From: Priapulus caudatus
Taxonomy: Eukaryota > Priapulida > Priapulimorpha > Priapulimorphida > Priapulidae
Reading direction: 5' to 3'
Assembly (NCBI RefSeq): GCF_000485595.1
Contig: NW_014577074.1
Location: 1,191,732 to 1,241,588 of the forward strand
DNA: 49,857 nt
A program made the position numbers and the translations under genes. The notes beneath the pieces were generated by a model, which was given only the letters and a program-made list of their open reading frames with translations, did not search any database and had not been told where the DNA came from. This document shows, one piece after another, positions 20,347-31,929 of the stretch (the first letter of the stretch is position 1; every line of letters begins with the position of its first letter).

Positions 20347-21190
20347 GCGTCGGGGGGGGGGTGCATACAGTGGGCATACTCACAGGCAGCTAACATCTGG
20401 ACTCGGCTGCTGCCGGCTGCACCGCTGCATACATTCTTCCAGTTCTGTTGGATGCATTCTGTACATTAATTAATATATCTATCTATGTTTCCTAAATTAA
20501 TCTTGGTTACACAAGGATGAATGCTTGCCTGTCTCTTTTCGTCCCTACTTTCATGTCTTTATATCACTCTCTATTATAACTCATGGATATTCCATTATAT
20601 ATATAGTTGAGGGTTGGGTTAGGGTCAGGGTATTAGGCAGGAATTTTTATTTTTAATTTTTAACTTGTTTACATTTGTAAATTTTAAACTTTTTCAATTC
20701 TTTGGCAGTGCAGTTTCAAAACGAACGTCCAAATCCGGCTGCACGCTCGCTGGCTAATACGCACACACACACACATACGCAGACATATAGACACCTAATT
20801 TATGCATTCAACGAATCCCCCCCCCCGCGCTGCCGCTGGCTGGTTGAGCATGTATATGAGTTCCTTCAGTAACAGTACTGTAATAGCTGATTCATTCATG
20901 CCATACACGTGATAATGTCTGCGAGTGGCTCCGTAGCAACCCGACACCCCTATTAAAGAATAACTAGTCCCATACAAACTCATTTACGTTATCGGCCGCG
21001 ACGCGGCAAACGTTTCAACATTTCACCCGTAGGTACGCGCGTAGGTACCAGCCGGCCGCTGTACGTCCGACTCAATGCACATTTCAATTCATCTCCACGT
21101 GCACATTTCGCAACGTTCAACTTTCCACCTTTCCTGTTATCTCACGTTGCAATCACATCACCGCCCGCGCGTCTACATATATATAGCTAT
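20347..21190. other. non-coding stretch
   Basis: G-run at 20352-20361, C-run at 20817-20826, and a short CA tract near 20761-20775. No gene seen. Confidence 0.3.
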
Positions 21191-21196
21191 ATGTAT

Positions 21197-21260
21197 ATAT
21201 ATCGGGAGCTAATAATGACAATAATTTGTCATTATTAGCTCCTGATATATATATATATAT
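21197..21260. repeat. hairpin inside an AT microsatellite
   Basis: GGAGCTAATAATGACAA and its complement TTGTCATTATTAGCTCC are separated by three bases, and TATATATA repeats lie on both sides. Confidence 0.65.
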
Positions 21261-21493
21261 ATCTACACTACGACTCCTTCACCGCATACCGCTACATGAA
21301 TATGTATATACAGGGGTCGAAATTAAATTTTTATTATGGTATCCAATCGGGATACCAGGTATTGAAATCTGGTATCCCCTCCAAAGATCTGGTGTCCCAT
21401 TTATTGGATAATAAATTTCAACAATTTTGGTATCCCAAATCTTGAAATATGCAATAATAGCATTTGAAAATTATTAATATGTAATGTAATTAT

Positions 21494-21705
21494 AAGCCGC
21501 GCTCACACGTAGCAAGAAATTCGGTATTTAGCGTTCACACGAGGCAAAATGCGCGGTCCAAGAAATACGGTATCTAAACGGATCCGTATTTGTTGAAATA
21601 CGCGGCTTCCCAGACCCCGAATAATTTGCCGTGCTTGAGAGATACCGGATCTCTTGTATCGCGCATTTCCTCGTGTGAACGCTAAATACCGTATTTCTGA
21701 AGCCG
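21494..21705. mobile_element. inverted-repeat element (AAGCCGC ends)
   Basis: CGGTATTTAGCGTTCACACG (about 21521-21541) faces its complement CGTGTGAACGCTAAATACCG (about 21672-21691). Outer ends read TAAGCCGCGCTC on the left and GAAGCCGCC on the right, which are not inverted, so one end was lost or rearranged. Confidence 0.5.
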
Positions 21706-21715
21706 CCTATTTTTA

Positions 21716-21780
21716 TAGACTGGTCCGCGCTCGACAGTTCCGTGTAACGCGAGTGGAACTGTCGAGCGCGGACCAGTCTA
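21716..21780. mobile_element. 65-bp perfect hairpin with TAGACTGGTCC ends
   Basis: Perfect 26-bp arms: TAGACTGGTCCGCGCTCGAC onward through AGTTCC, a 13-base loop, then the exact complement. Flanks are CTATTTTTA and CGTATTTTA, similar but not an exact duplication. It shares its first nine bases with the 20273 foldback. Confidence 0.7.
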
Positions 21781-21818
21781 CGTATTTTATTGGCAGTTGG
21801 TGCGCATTGCATTGTTTA

Positions 21819-22945
21819 TTAGCTCATCTGACATAGTCAGATGCAGCTTGTAGAATCGCATGAGCGTGCGTCGCGTGCGTCGTCGGTGTGTGTCCGTCAA
21901 CAGTTGGGCACAAATCTAACGCTCGACGTACGGTCACGTATTCGGACGTGGGGGTAATCCGAAACGAGTTGGATGTCGAAGCTGGGGTCAACGGTCAAAG
22001 GTCAAGACGTGTAAAAGAAGGGGGAACATTCCTCCTTAACTTAAGGTATAGGGAGAAATCACAGAATTGCGGCACAAATCTAAACGGCTCGACCTAGGCT
22101 CGTGATAGTCGGTGTATAGCATCATGTAGGAAAAGCCATCACTGTGCCGAAATTGAGGTCACAGGTCAAAGTCAATGGGCACAGGGCAGATTTTAGAAAT
22201 TTTCTGAGGACATGGTCTGACGGAGCGATTGAAAACTTTTTTGGTTCCTAGCATTTTTATGGCTTATTGAAAGGACCATGAAATGTACTTTTGCTGACAT
22301 GCGAAGAAGTAAGTGTCGTATACCTTTTGACCCTCAAGAGGCGGTTAAACATGGATTTGTTACTGCTTTAAAAAGAATTTACTGCCGGGTTTGCTAGTAG
22401 AATCTGATACATGCCTGGATGTATGAGGCTATCAATGTCACAGTGAAATTTCAAAAGCTAAATTTGGTTGAGAAGGTTTATGCTTTTTAATCGTATATTT
22501 CTATGGCATTCTGTACTGTCAGTTGTTACATGTAACGTATGGGCCACTGCCAGTGCATGTGGTGGTGTACTGTGTAATTTTGCCTGTGTTAATTAGTTAC
22601 GGTGGCAGCTCTTATTTCAGCCTGTAGGCTTGCGTAGGTAAATGGATGAGTGCTTACCTATTCTGTCTTGCAGAATGTTGTTGCTACTACGTACGATGGG
22701 AGCTTCCATCTTTAATCTGAAGACACTTAACGTACGCGAATTCTCGTGGCAACTTTCATAACGATCCAATGAACATTCCTTGAGAAGGTTCCTGATACCA
22801 TCCCTGTGCCTTCCACTGTTTCGGCATGTATGTGAACACATTTGGGACTAACGGGTTTACTAGAATCACCACTCCGCACACTCCACCACAGAGTCACCGC
22901 AGTAGACGTTAGATGAGCGCTGTCGCTATGCGGCACTTGTTAGAA
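21819..22945 (+). mobile_element. family S repeat, copy 3 (with many small deletions)
   Basis: Follows copies 1 and 2 from TTAGCTCATCTGACATAGTC through CATGCCTGGATGTATGAGGC to the distal GATGAGCGCTGTCGCTATGC. Compared with them it lacks single bases at many places, often in runs of two or more identical bases (for example TTCGGACGTGGGGGTAATCC where copy 2 has longer runs). This could be decay or unpolished assembly. Confidence 0.75.
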
Positions 22946-22950
22946 TATAG

Positions 22951-23700
22951 GATGGCATTTCTATCCCTGCAGTTGGATAGTGTTCTCAGCTATACCAGGA
23001 ACTGGCTACAAGTTACCATCTCGCTTCTCAATACGTGGCTACAGTCGTAATATAGAGCCTGGTGAGACTAACCAGATCCTGCCTATATATAGCGTAGGCT
23101 ATACGCATACACGTCACAACTATCACACCTATCTGACTTTCATTTATTAGAATAGTAATAATAGTATAGGCCCTACGATGGCATTTCTATCCCTGCAGTT
23201 GGATAGTGTTTCCCTATACGTGTACGGTGTACCAGGAACTAGCCACAGCGTAGCTCTAGTAGGGCTTACAGTTACATTGACTGCCGCCGGCAAGTGTACG
23301 CGGACTATAGTACTAGAGCTAGCCACAGCGTACCTTCTCGCTTCTCACTACGTGGGTCCAGTCCAGTGGGTCTCCGTAATATAGAGCCATCTGGTCGGGC
23401 TAACCAGGATCCTGCTTATATGTCGGAGTAATCATTATATTGGAGCGATATATATTGGTACCAATATCAATAATATTGGAGTAAACAAAAAAATACTCCA
23501 AGCCTATATATAGCGTATAGGCTACTCTTATACCAGGAACTATAGCCACAGCTAGGGTACCTTCTCGCTTCTCACTACCTTTCTGCAGTCGTATAGAGCC
23601 TAGTGGGGTTAACCATGCAGGAACCTGCCTATCTAATAGCCTTAGAGTAATAAGCTTATTACTCCAAGATATAGCGTACACGTTACAACTACAAAGTGTG
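22951..23700 (+). repeat. array of three diverged ~170-240 bp units
   Basis: Units begin near 22951 and 23177 (GATGGCATTTCTATCCCTGC in both) and a third, lacking this head, near 23529. All carry TACCAGGAACT, then a CTTCTCGCTTCTCA-type block, TATAGAGCC, a TAACCA-type block and an ATATAGCGTA-type block. Unit 2 holds the hairpin insertion at 23251. Not coding. Confidence 0.65.
23251..23321. mobile_element. 71-bp hairpin MITE with perfect 9-bp target duplication (copy 2)
   Basis: Ends TAGCTCTAGTA and TAGTACTAGAGCTA; flanked by GCCACAGCG at 23242-23250 and 23322-23330. Its interior (TTACATTGACTGCCGCCGG) matches the interior of copy 3 (TTACATTAACTGCCGCTGG). The neighbouring array unit at about 23555 has the uninterrupted GCCACAGC target, so the empty site can be seen. 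Confidence 0.85.
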
Positions 23701-24289
23701 CGGTCATAGCACGTGGCACATAGCGGCACATAGTGGTTCTCACACAAGTACAATGTAGCAATAAACCGATACAATATAATACAATACAATATATAAAGAT
23801 AGAAACAAACAGACTTAGTACAGTGTAATAACGGTACTACGTATGCTTGTGGTAAATGTGTGGTTGTATTGTGGTAAGGATATGTTTGCGTGTGAGGGGA
23901 CAAATAGCAGCGTGAAAGCGTTTAATTTATTACTTCATTACTATTAGCTGGAGTGAATAATCCCAAAGAGATTATTTATTCCTGCTATTGGCATTGTATG
24001 TATATTTTTCCATGGTGCTACGTGTACTTTAATGTAAATAATATGTGGTAACGTACCCGTAACGTTCTGCAAGCAAGGTTATCACACTTTCTTGATCTGT
24101 GTTCATTGTGTGTGAAGTATCTCGTGTTGCCCAGTACTAGTATAATCCTAACCCTAACAATTGGTGTCTATACGCTTTCACGCCCCTGCCATAAAACTAC
24201 CTGGTATTTTCATTACCACATCTGTCTAACACTGGCTGATCGCTACTGGTCCAAATGACTAATATTACCAAATTAACGCGGACCTAGTA
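23701..24289. other. non-coding stretch
   Basis: Short ATACAATATAATACAATAC repeats at about 23771-23795. No gene seen. Confidence 0.3.
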
Positions 24290-25200
24290 TAGACTTCAGT
24301 GAAGTCACATCACGCGAACGTACGCCGGCGCGTGTTTTCTGTTGTTGTTTTGGGACTCGTGGTTCAAGTAGCGATCAAGCAAGCATCCAATGTAAAGAAT
24401 ATTCGTGCGCGCATGTAGGTGCATTTATGTTTACGTACGCATGTATATTCATTATGAGCCCGCGTCTACTCTTCTCGGAATGTAAACATGGCCATTCCCG
24501 TAATGACGTCAAAGGACACGCTATTTCTCCAATACTGCGTATCGCGGATAATAATGGGTATTTATCGATTTAGCAAAAGCTTTGTGCAGTCAAATGTGTT
24601 ATGCAGCGGCGCCCTACACGTGTGCTTGCGTACGTGCATTTATCCATGCCCGTACATAATAGTTTCGTCAGTAACTACGACACCAGAATTCGTGTAGCAT
24701 CTTTGATTTCGTCGCGATGATTGAAACGTCATCGCGTCTCTTTTAGATGTCACGCACGCGTTTTACGATAGTTGCAAGCACGATGCAAAAACTACAAGTG
24801 CAGCTGACCCTGGCACCTGTGTTGGTCATCGCGATCACACAGCTAAAACACGATTCTGCCAATCAGTATTTGCCGCTGTCATCGTCTACGTGTGCGCGGA
24901 CCCACGAAAAGAAGCAGTGGGCAAGTCCCAAGTATTGGATCCCGGGATCCCATGTAGGCCAGAGCCTACATTTTTCGGCAGTTGTGGAGCAGTCGATGCC
25001 ATATTTAGCGACTAAATGGGTCGACTTTCGCTGCAACTCTCGAAAGAATCGACCCATTTCCCTCATTCTGCACACGGGCGAGTCATGCGGCACGCATATC
25101 AGTATAAATGAACCATCTCTGAGCGGCGAGTGCTTCTGCTATGATCTGTTGTACTGTAGGCTGAGTGTAGCCAGACCACACTCGACTGTATAATGAATGG
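24290..25200. promoter_or_regulatory. CpG-richer region, possible distal promoter or 5' exon of the SERTA gene
   Basis: CpG is more frequent than in the surroundings (for example CGCGAACGTACGCCGGCGCG, about 24313). A 148-codon plus-strand frame (24747-25193) lies here, but I recognise no family and its composition does not look coding. A hairpin at about 25013-25053 pairs AAATGGGTCGA with its complement. The next plus-strand gene starts at 26513, whose first coding exon has a splice acceptor upstream, so a non-coding exon could lie here. Confidence 0.2.
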
Positions 25201-25709
25201 ACACATTTATGAGACTGACATCTTAAAAAAACATGCATAGATCTATCAATGCAGTATGCATGGGGCATTCATTGGTTTGGCGAGTGGAGTGATTAAAAAC
25301 GAGCCGTGCTTGAGGTGTTACCTAGAAAATGCATATAATTGTTCAGAAATTTGCTAATACGATTTAATAATGAGATTGTAATAACATTTGGAATAGGAAT
25401 CATAATAGCAGTGCATATTATTACAATTTTCACTGGTAAATGACACACAACTGAACACACAGTCAATAATGTACGTAACACTGGCTTTATATACACATTA
25501 TCTCCCATTATATGTACTCTTGACATTATACAACTTGGTGCTGTCTCTCTGTCTGTATGAGTCTGTCTGTATGTCGCTCTGTTTTATTTGGAAAGTACTA
25601 ATGAGTAAACTAGATTTATAGCTTTGGTGACCATTGATTACTTGGTTTTACAAATTAGTGACTCATTTAGCAGATCTTTGTGATGTCTTTAGCTGCTCTG
25701 ACTGAGTGT
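25201..25709. other. non-coding stretch
   Basis: Includes a short CTGTCTGTATG repeat at about 25545-25575. No gene seen. Confidence 0.3.
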
Positions 25710-25718
25710 GGAAGTGCA

Positions 25719-25989
25719 GCTGAGAGGGTCTATGTCCCCCGGGGTACTGCCGGAACGTACCCTGGGTACGGTCCGGTATACCGGAACGTACCCTGGTACT
25801 ATCTAATATGCCGGACCGTACCTCGCCTACTCCACTAACGAGTCTAGGGAGTCGCCTACGCCTACTCCCTAACCCTAACCCTAATCCTAACCCTAACCAT
25901 ATCAAATAGTGACCAGGAACGTTCCGGTATACCGGACCGTACCCAGGGTACGTTCCGGCAGTACCCTGGGGGACATAGACCCTATGAGC
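25719..25989. mobile_element. 271-bp element with long inverted ends, 9-bp duplication and internal telomere-like repeats
   Basis: The ends form an inverted repeat of about 65 bp containing AGGGTCTATGTCCCCC, CTGCCGGAACGTACCCTGGG and GTCCGGTATACCGGA. It is flanked by GGAAGTGCA at 25710-25718 and 25990-25998, a perfect 9-bp duplication. Five near-perfect CCCTAA/CCTAA units sit inside at 25867-25897. Related to the broken copy at 30740. Small, non-coding, and by duplication length Mutator-like. Confidence 0.8.
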
Positions 25990-25998
25990 GGAAGTGCA

Positions 25999-26496
25999 CT
26001 CGTGCGTAGTTTTTTCAGTTATGCAGCCAGTATTAAAAAGCTTCATAGACTGCAGTTTGATATCACTATGATTGGCCCAATATTTGATCCAGATTGCCTC
26101 TAGCAAACCTGTCTGTGTCGTGGCCCATGTGAACAAAACAAGTTCACAAGTAAACATGTTCTGCTTTTTATTGCTCTGTGGTTGTTATGTTTTGGCACTT
26201 GCTGTTTGCTTGTGTCCTTATTTTGTTTATATGCCGGGCCACGCTATTATTATTTGCTGTGCCTATTGCCTGTGAAATCCAAATGGCATCTCGGATGTAA
26301 AACCGGATGCAACAAAGCTATGAAGTACTGTAAATCAGTGTCTATATATAGGCGTGCATGGCAGCAGAGGATAGTGAAGTTTCTTAAACCCTATTTCTAG
26401 ATCTATAACCGTGAAGCTAATCAACAGAACTTTTGTTACTTGATAGACTATTGCATGCAGTAGTACGGTATTGATTCAGTAATTTTCTGTTTATAT
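25999..26496. other. upstream flank or first intron of the SERTA gene
   Basis: No coding exon recognised. A pyrimidine-containing acceptor (TCTGTTTATATAG) ends at 26498, just before the first coding exon. Confidence 0.3.
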
Positions 26497-26512
26497 AGCT
26501 TGGTGTCCGAGG

Positions 26513-27192
26513 ATGATTATGCACAGAGGAGTGAAACGCAGGCTTGAGGAGGAGCTACGAGAAGATGCCACTAGTTATTCTTGCACGATGCCACAGATTA
26601 TGTGCGTCAGTATGTGGAAGCTACAGGTATATATACAAAAACTTGTGTTATCTGTATCTATTAGCGTAGCACCAGGACATGTGCTACATGTATGGCAGAT
26701 TTGTAGATTTGGCATTTTAATTTTCGAATCGAGTTTCTGTCATCTGGCCTTCCCGATCCGGGGGCTCTGTCACATCAAGCACCTTGATCCACATCTAGTT
26801 TAATTCTAGAAAGCATCAGTAAATGCAATCTTTTAACATCTGCAGTAAATTTTATAGTGAAGACCCAATTATCGATTATAAGTGAAAGTTGATCATTTGT
26901 TGCCACCGATTAGATAAACGATGATGAAAGTAAAAAATCAATAATTTATGTTAGTTTCTGGGATTAAGATCAGGGCTGAAAACTTTTATAGTGTTCGTTT
27001 ACCTCTTTTGTTATGCAAATTTAACTGAAAAAGTGCCATTTTGCATTTATCCTGACAGTATAATACAGTATTTATCCTGATATTTCCTGAAGATTTCGTT
27101 CTATATGACCGCATGCTGTAAAACAGTGTCATACTCTTCTTCTATTATGGACTCTTGATATGAAATAACATAACAATATATTTACATACTTG

Positions 27193-27224
<32 letters not shown>

Positions 27225-28334
27225 TGTGTGGATTATAATAGATTATCGATCGGATAGGTGTAGTTGTTAATTGATTATGACATTCCAGCTGATTCCCATC
27301 AGTAGAATTTGATGGAACACATCGATCGGACAGCTGTAATGGCACAACAAGTAACATGTATACATACTAGAACATAGAGGATTTTGATGTTTTGCGTATG
27401 AAAATTAATCAACGTTCATTTTCAGGGTGTTCAGTATGAGCCAGAGTCCAACTTGCTGCGTTCTGTACTGATCTGCAACACACTCAAGCACATCGAGCGT
27501 GAGGTAGAGACGTTGACAGTCATTGAGTCGACTCCACACTTCCCGCCAAGGCTACCCTACGGTAACATTAGATCACCTGCAATGCAGGATCGCATAACGG
27601 CGGCAGCAGACATGGAGGAAAGTGCCGAGGATGGCAGTGATAGGCCATTTTCGTGGTCAGAAGATTCGTGGTGTGGTGGACCATCGGGTGGTGACAAAGA
27701 AACTAGTCTTGACGTTGGCAGAGAACGTGAAGTCCCATCGTTATTACCCCAACTGGAAAGTACTAAACAGTTTAATCTTACCAAGGTGGTGAATCACCAG
27801 ATACTCAGTAATGGTTGTCAATTTCTGTCTGTTCCTGCCTTGAAAGCAGACGACGGGAAAGAGGGAGCCGCGCCACATTTGAATCAGGGTAATTGTGATC
27901 TGCCAACAATCTGCTACAGCTGCGTCTCTCCCAGTATCACAGTGCAAGGTGGTTTGTCTAGCTGCAGTACCCTGACGGACTCGGTAAATTGCCGTAGCAG
28001 TACTGACTCGTGTGGGGCTATCACATCAGTCGTGGCCAACAGAGTAGTAGTTCCAGGGTCGACTTTGACGTCAGGCGAAGAGGACAAACCACTGTTGACA
28101 CTGCAATGGCCCTCCTCAGTCGATTTTTCGTCGAAGTCACTAATGAACTTCGGTGACCTTGACATGTCCTTGTATGACTATGATGCGAGCCTTCCCAGCC
28201 TGTCTCCAACAAAGTCTTCAGCATTGAGTGTAGAAGAGCTGTTTTCTGTTCCCTATGTTAACTGTCGTGGGAGTGAGAACCCGATCGATGACTTGGAGAC
28301 AATATGGCAGCTGCTTGTCGGAGGGATGGCTTGA
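26513..28334 (+). CDS. SERTA domain-containing protein (SERTAD/CDCA4-like)
   Basis: Two coding exons: 26513-26626 and 27426-28334. The GT-AG intron falls in phase 0, giving 340 residues. The SERTA motif spans the junction: IMCVSMWKLQ from exon 1 joins GVQYEPESNLLRSVLICNTL and IEREVETL from exon 2, matching the family pattern SLxKL...EPSLRRSVLIxNTLRxIQEEL (about residues 29-66). The middle is long, Ser/Thr- and acid-rich and probably disordered. The C-terminus (DDLETIWQLLVGG) resembles the conserved end motif of SERTAD proteins (xxIMEILVGS), a transactivation segment. Family members are nuclear co-regulators tied to E2F, PHD-bromodomain factors and cell-cycle genes; the fly member is taranis. 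I cannot say which paralogue. The start is the first ATG after a possible acceptor; a second Met two codons later could also be used. Confidence 0.85.
27191..27230. repeat. TG/CGTG microsatellite in the SERTA gene intron
   Basis: (TG)n passing into (CGTG)n, about 40 bp. Confidence 0.9.
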
Positions 28335-28476
28335 GTTCTAGGTATGGACATAATCTGAAAAGGACTTCACAGATACAGCTTTATATCTACGACTAAACTG
28401 TACCTTAATGTAAATTTGTGTGTGATAAGATTGTTAGGTTGTTTTTTTTCTTCAGAGATATATAATAATAGTGTGT

Positions 28477-28479
<3 letters not shown>

Positions 28480-28553
<74 letters not shown>
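28480..28553. repeat. (GA)n microsatellite
   Basis: About 74 bp of almost pure GA, 145 bp past the SERTA gene stop codon and probably in its 3' UTR. Confidence 0.95.
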
Positions 28554-28557
<4 letters not shown>

Positions 28558-30739
28558 TGGAAGTAAAAGCAAGCAAGCAACCAAATGACGGCATATATGT
28601 CATGCCATGGTATGGTCTGCATGGGGCTGGTCCAGAAAGTTGTACGCTTGCCATGACCTGACCAGCTCAGTAACAAACTAACAATATTATGGACTCACTC
28701 ATATTTTTTTAGCTTTTCTCTTATAGCTTTTCTTTTAGGAACAAAAAACCGTTTTGACTACCAATCCAGTCTCATGGCATGGGTCACAGTAACGAGACAA
28801 TTTATTTGGACCAGCCAAAGTTGGGTATTTCTGAAAGTGACTGTCAGAACTGAATTAATTATTCAAATGTTTGAAGTGTTCATAGAATGCGCCCCTGTTA
28901 TTTTCAAAGCATGAAGTAGCCCTGTGAATTGGTATATTATATTTGCTATATATTATTTATTGTGTAAATCTAACATGCACATGGAATGAGGTGTTTGCGT
29001 GAATGTTGTCTTTCTATGAAAGTTATTTATATAGTTTTTATATATATATGTAATATTAAGAAATGTTATTATTACTACTGGTAAGAGTATATGTGCACTG
29101 TTATATGTAATGACCAACTGCATGGCTAATACCAATTAGATTTTGGTAGGCACACCTAATTGCCCACTCGAAAATAGCTGGCATTACAAAAGCAGTGGAT
29201 TCTCCGCACAAATCAATAGCGAAAGAGACTATCGGATGTTAATTTTGAAAATGGGGTAATTCCTAGTTTGATTCCAAGGTAATGATTTTCGTCACGTGAG
29301 TGCGATTATATGTAAAATGGTCACGTATAATTACTGCTAATGAGACTCATAGTCTTCCTCATGTTATATTTCATAACATGGGTGCATAAAGTTCGACTTG
29401 ATTTCGAATAGAAAAAAAGTTATTGCGATAATCACTGAATGATATTTGAGGGGTGGGGGTGAACTGACTTCATGAATCACTGATAAGCAACCACATGTTT
29501 TAGCCACAGGAATTTTTGCACTTAGTCGGGGGAAGGGAAGTTAGAAGGGGTGGTGGCACTAAATGCGATAGGTGTAGTGATTTCTCATCCGGGTGTTCTG
29601 TGAGAGAGGAAAGACGCGTCATATGCTGAGTAAGTCTCAGACAGTATTAGAAACGTGACGCATATATATGCAGGCTGCAGCAGTATCCAGTATGGGCGGT
29701 TAACTCATTCTGATTCAATCCCTGACTAGCGTACAGTGTGAGTGATACTTCGTCTCCCATAATGATAATTATATATAGGAGTTAGTGTGAGAGCTCCCTC
29801 CAAAGGAACTTTAATTATAATCAGGAGGTTCAAATATGAATAATTGTAATATTATTATGTTGGGGTGCAGTCCCATAATAGTAACAAATTACGGGATGGA
29901 GGCGTTTGATCATGCATATATTGATGAGCTCTGAGAGCTATATATAAATGTATACGTCAAAAATTTGAACCGCACGTGCCACAAAATAGGCGCGGATGAA
30001 TTTTTGAAAGGTTTTTCATAATACACTATAGCTCCTACACATAACTTCTCTCATCGCATCTGTGAATTGCAGTTTTCTACAAATCACCGTAATGTAATTC
30101 AATTGGACTTTGTACTATATTTTAAGAAGTACGTGGCACTTATAGTGGCAGATAAATGTTAGTTGTTGACACAATATATGTGGTAGTCATGATTATACAC
30201 ATAGGCTGATAGTGCTCAATACAGAAGTAAAATGTACTTGTATATAAAATGAATTTAGGATTAGTGCAGTCCTGCTATATTTAAAGTTGAAATGGAAATG
30301 AACGTGTTTATTACATACGTGTTATTACATATAGTTATATACATTTTGAGTTGGATAAAAGTCGGTTAACTTTATAGGGGTAATAGCTGCTTCCTATGGC
30401 TTTTGCTGATTAGTGATAGCTCCCACCCACTTCACGCAGACAAACGCCAACCGAATTTCTTTCGTACTACATGTATTATCGATTTAAAAGGCACGTAACT
30501 AACCGTCCCTAACAAATGTTTTCATATGTTAATTTATCGAAATGTCAAAAATAATGAACCGTGTGGCCGGTTTTTGTCCATTAGACGACGTCATACGTGG
30601 ATTCATCAGATAATCTATGTATATCAGTAATCTAATATCGTGATGATAAAATCTGTACTGCTATATTGCCACTTCATTCTAATTTTCAACTAGATATATA
30701 GAATCATAACACTGTCCACGCCAAGTTAACCTTAATACT
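28554..30739. other. AT-rich intergenic DNA
   Basis: No gene or clear repeat over about 2.2 kb. Only short AT-rich ORFs. Confidence 0.35.
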
Positions 30740-31470
30740 GCCCGTAGGGTCTATGTCTCCCTGGGTACTGCCGGAACGTACCCTGGGTACGGTCCGGTAT
30801 ACCGGAACCACAGGCACTTGGGACAGAGTCAGTAAAAACTGAAAATAATATGAACGCACATTCACAAATCGTACCCCTTTGTTACAGTTCCACTGTTGCG
30901 ACACTGTATATCAACTTTGCTTCATAAAAACCTATGTAAAAACTAACGCCGAACGCTCCCGCACTCGCCGCTGCGAGTGTGCTGTGACGCTAATCGCTAT
31001 GATGATAATATATATATATATATAGAGTATTATCATATATATATGTATTATATATATATACATATATATATACTACTCTATATACTAATCTATATACTAC
31101 TCTATATACTACTCTATACATACTATATATATATATTATCAGGATATTATCATCATAGCGTCACAGCACACTCGCAGCGGCGAGTGCGGGAGCGTTCGGC
31201 GTTAGTTTTTACCAAAGTTTTTATGAAGGAAAGTTGATATACAGTGTCGCAACAGTGGAACTGTAACAGAGGGGTACGGTAGTAGGGCCTATTTGTGAAT
31301 GTGTGTTCATATTATTTTCAGTTTTTACTGACTCTGTCCCAAGTGCCTGTGACCGGAATATACCCTGGTACTATCTAGTATCTAATATGCCGGACCGTAC
31401 CTCGCCTACTCCACTAACGAGTCTATAGACTATAGGGAGTCGCCTACGCCTACTCCCTAACCCTAACCCT
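30740..31470. mobile_element. broken copy of the 25719 family, split by a nested element
   Basis: The left end (30740-30808) matches the left end of the 25719 element (GGGTCTATGTCTCCCTGGGT, GTCCGGTATACCGGA). After the nested insertion the match resumes at 31352 (ACCGGAATATACCCTGGTAC, ATGCCGGACCGTACCTCGCC) and stops at the CCCTAACCCTAACCCT at 31455-31470. The right inverted end is missing. Confidence 0.75.
30809..31351. mobile_element. 543-bp foldback element with ~190-bp arms and CACAGGCACTTG ends
   Basis: The left arm (30809 to about 30998) and right arm (about 31150-31351) are reverse complements with a few indels: CACAGGCACTTGGGACAGAG at the tip, CCACTGTTGCGACACTGTAT midway, and CGAACGCTCCCGCACTCGCC near the loop. 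The loop is TA-rich. Flanks ACCGGAAC (30801-30808) and ACCGGAAT (31352-31359) look like an 8-bp duplication with one change. Solo ends of the same type occur at about 33884-33896 and 47567-47578. No ORF. Confidence 0.8.
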
Positions 31471-31929
31471 ACTGCTTAGTATTGCTAATGCTAAATTTCT
31501 CTAAAAGGTCATACGATTGTCCTGAAGTTATAGCAAAAATATCAGATATAAATATCTATGATTATCATTAGTTGCTGGTGCAGTCGCACATCTACAAACA
31601 GCCCCTCGCGCCACCATCGAGGCCTTCCATGCTTTTCCAGCACTGCCCCTGTGTTCCTCTAATCTCGATTTATTAGTTTCTGTGTGCGCAGTAGCTGCTA
31701 ATCGTACGAATATACGAACGTACGAATGCTGGCGTGCACGCAGATTCATAAACTCGGCGACGAGAACACATTTTTATAACAGAAATAACTAAATCAGTAG
31801 GCAAGTTCTTGTTATATGCAAAATCATCACCCCCTAAATCACATCGCATTGCGCAATCGCTAACGATATCGTCATTTATACACACATTTTCTGCGGAATA
31901 ATCAGGTTCTATCTGGTCTTGCAATATTC
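31471..31929. other. unassigned stretch
   Basis: No gene recognised. Confidence 0.3.

Noticed and set aside
24747-25193. 148-codon plus-strand ORF
   Set aside because: No family pattern, several overlapping frames on the other strand, and a hairpin inside; kept only as a note on a CpG-richer region.
26513-26803. 96-codon ORF as a stand-alone gene
   Set aside because: Its first 38 codons are the SERTA exon; the rest is intron read-through after a GT donor at 26627.
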